In this document: positions 63,707-64,000 of the stretch, in pieces
Layout: every line of letters begins with the position of its first letter
How positions within the stretch are numbered: the stretch's first letter is position 1
NCBI RefSeq assembly: GCF_052161655.1
Contig: NZ_CP197418.1
Location: 7,812,001-7,876,000 of the forward strand
DNA length: 64,000 nt
Origin: Novipirellula sp052161655
GTDB taxonomy: Bacteria > Planctomycetota > Planctomycetia > Pirellulales > Pirellulaceae
Direction: 5' to 3'
Translations under genes and position numbers: made by a program
Notes under the pieces: generated by a model
Seen by the model: only the letters and a program-made list of their open reading frames with translations
The model's database searches: none
Told to the model about the DNA's origin: nothing

Positions 63707-64000
63707 TCAAAAGTCGAGCTGTGCTCGCATCGCATAGATGTCGGCATCACTCTCGCCATTGATGGGGCTGTCGAGCATGGCGTGAATGTAATTGAATTGG
63801 AATTTTGTGTAGGGATTCAAGTACCAATTCAATCCCGCTGTCAGATCGTTCAAGCGGCCTCCTTGAATATTTTCGTCATTCAAATCGATGTATGACCATC
63901 GTCCGGCGACCTCCCACGCTCCGATACCGTTTTCGGCGCCGACGCTGCGATTGGGGCTGACACGTCCAAACACTCCGTTCTTGCCGTTGTATTTTCGCGT
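63707..64000 (-). CDS. Phosphate-selective porin (OprO/OprP-like), 3' part only
   Basis: The frame is open to the right edge and gives 97 C-terminal residues. GAWEVAGRWSYIDLNDENIQ, then GGRLNDLTAGLNWYLNPYTK, FQFNYIHAML and AMRAQLDF are typical of the last beta-strands of the Porin_O_P family, whose 16-stranded outer-membrane barrels take up phosphate or pyrophosphate. The terminal Phe fits an outer-membrane insertion signal. The start lies beyond the window. Confidence 0.88.
   Translation of the reverse strand, partial: TRKYNGKNGVFGRVSPNRSVGAENGIGAWEVAGRWSYIDLNDENIQGGRLNDLTAGLNWYLNPYTKFQFNYIHAMLDSPINGESDADIYAMRAQLDF

Noticed and set aside
1..64000. tRNA or rRNA genes
   Set aside because: No T-loop/anticodon arrangement or rRNA-like conserved segment was recognised by eye; a tRNAscan/Infernal run would settle this.

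Overview
The window looks like a chromosomal segment of a planctomycete close to Rhodopirellula (family Pirellulaceae). The signs are a giant LEPR-XLL/DUF4347 adhesin-like protein, a DUF1598-type secreted protein, a formylglycine sulfatase, several terpene-cyclase-like toroid proteins, weak or absent Shine-Dalgarno sequences, frequent TTG/GTG starts and many small hairpin repeats between genes. This placement rests on gene content only. No rRNA, tRNA, CRISPR array or classical transposase was seen.

Layout. At 1-243 lies the 5' part of a DUF559 endonuclease-like gene that runs off the left edge. At 588-4040 is a large MscS-type mechanosensitive channel. The segment 4320-27213 is the centre of interest. 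A leftward set of five genes encodes a TolC-like outer-membrane protein, a short SecA-like ATPase, a periplasmic HlyD-type adaptor, a GAF-like/HlyD fusion and a fusion of a PqqD-like domain, an HELAH membrane-protease domain and an adaptor domain. Divergent from it is a 3125-residue LEPR-XLL/DUF4347/cadherin-like protein, followed 17 bp later by a hybrid histidine kinase with two Hpt domains and then by a response regulator with an HD-GYP domain. No ABC or RND pump is present, so I infer that the SecA-like ATPase may energise a dedicated export route for the giant protein, with surface display under two-component and possibly cyclic-di-GMP control.

27497-43029 is mostly housekeeping: UDP-glucuronate decarboxylase, pantothenate synthetase (panC), a bifunctional-nuclease-family protein, a PIG-L deacetylase, ribosomal protein L36 (rpmJ), larC, a membrane-anchored toroid protein, a DUF1598 protein, an FHA-GAF-sigma54 activator, an LpxH-like phosphoesterase, glucose-6-phosphate isomerase and a zinc-ribbon/TPR protein. 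43295-63528 is a looser mix: redoxin, XRE regulator, two more toroid proteins, an LRR lipoprotein, an M20 amidohydrolase, RtcB, a sulfatase, membrane proteins, a quinone-reductase-like enzyme, an alpha/beta hydrolase, small proteins, a lipoprotein with 11-residue repeats, an SDR and a degenerate-metzincin membrane protein. At the right edge is the 3' part of a phosphate-selective-porin-like gene.

Intergenic DNA is unusually structured. At least five families of hairpin repeats recur across the window. One family has the layout of REP elements: a GTAG tetranucleotide followed by a hairpin, sometimes paired head to head. Several repeats lie against stop codons or supply them (the secA-like gene, rtcB).
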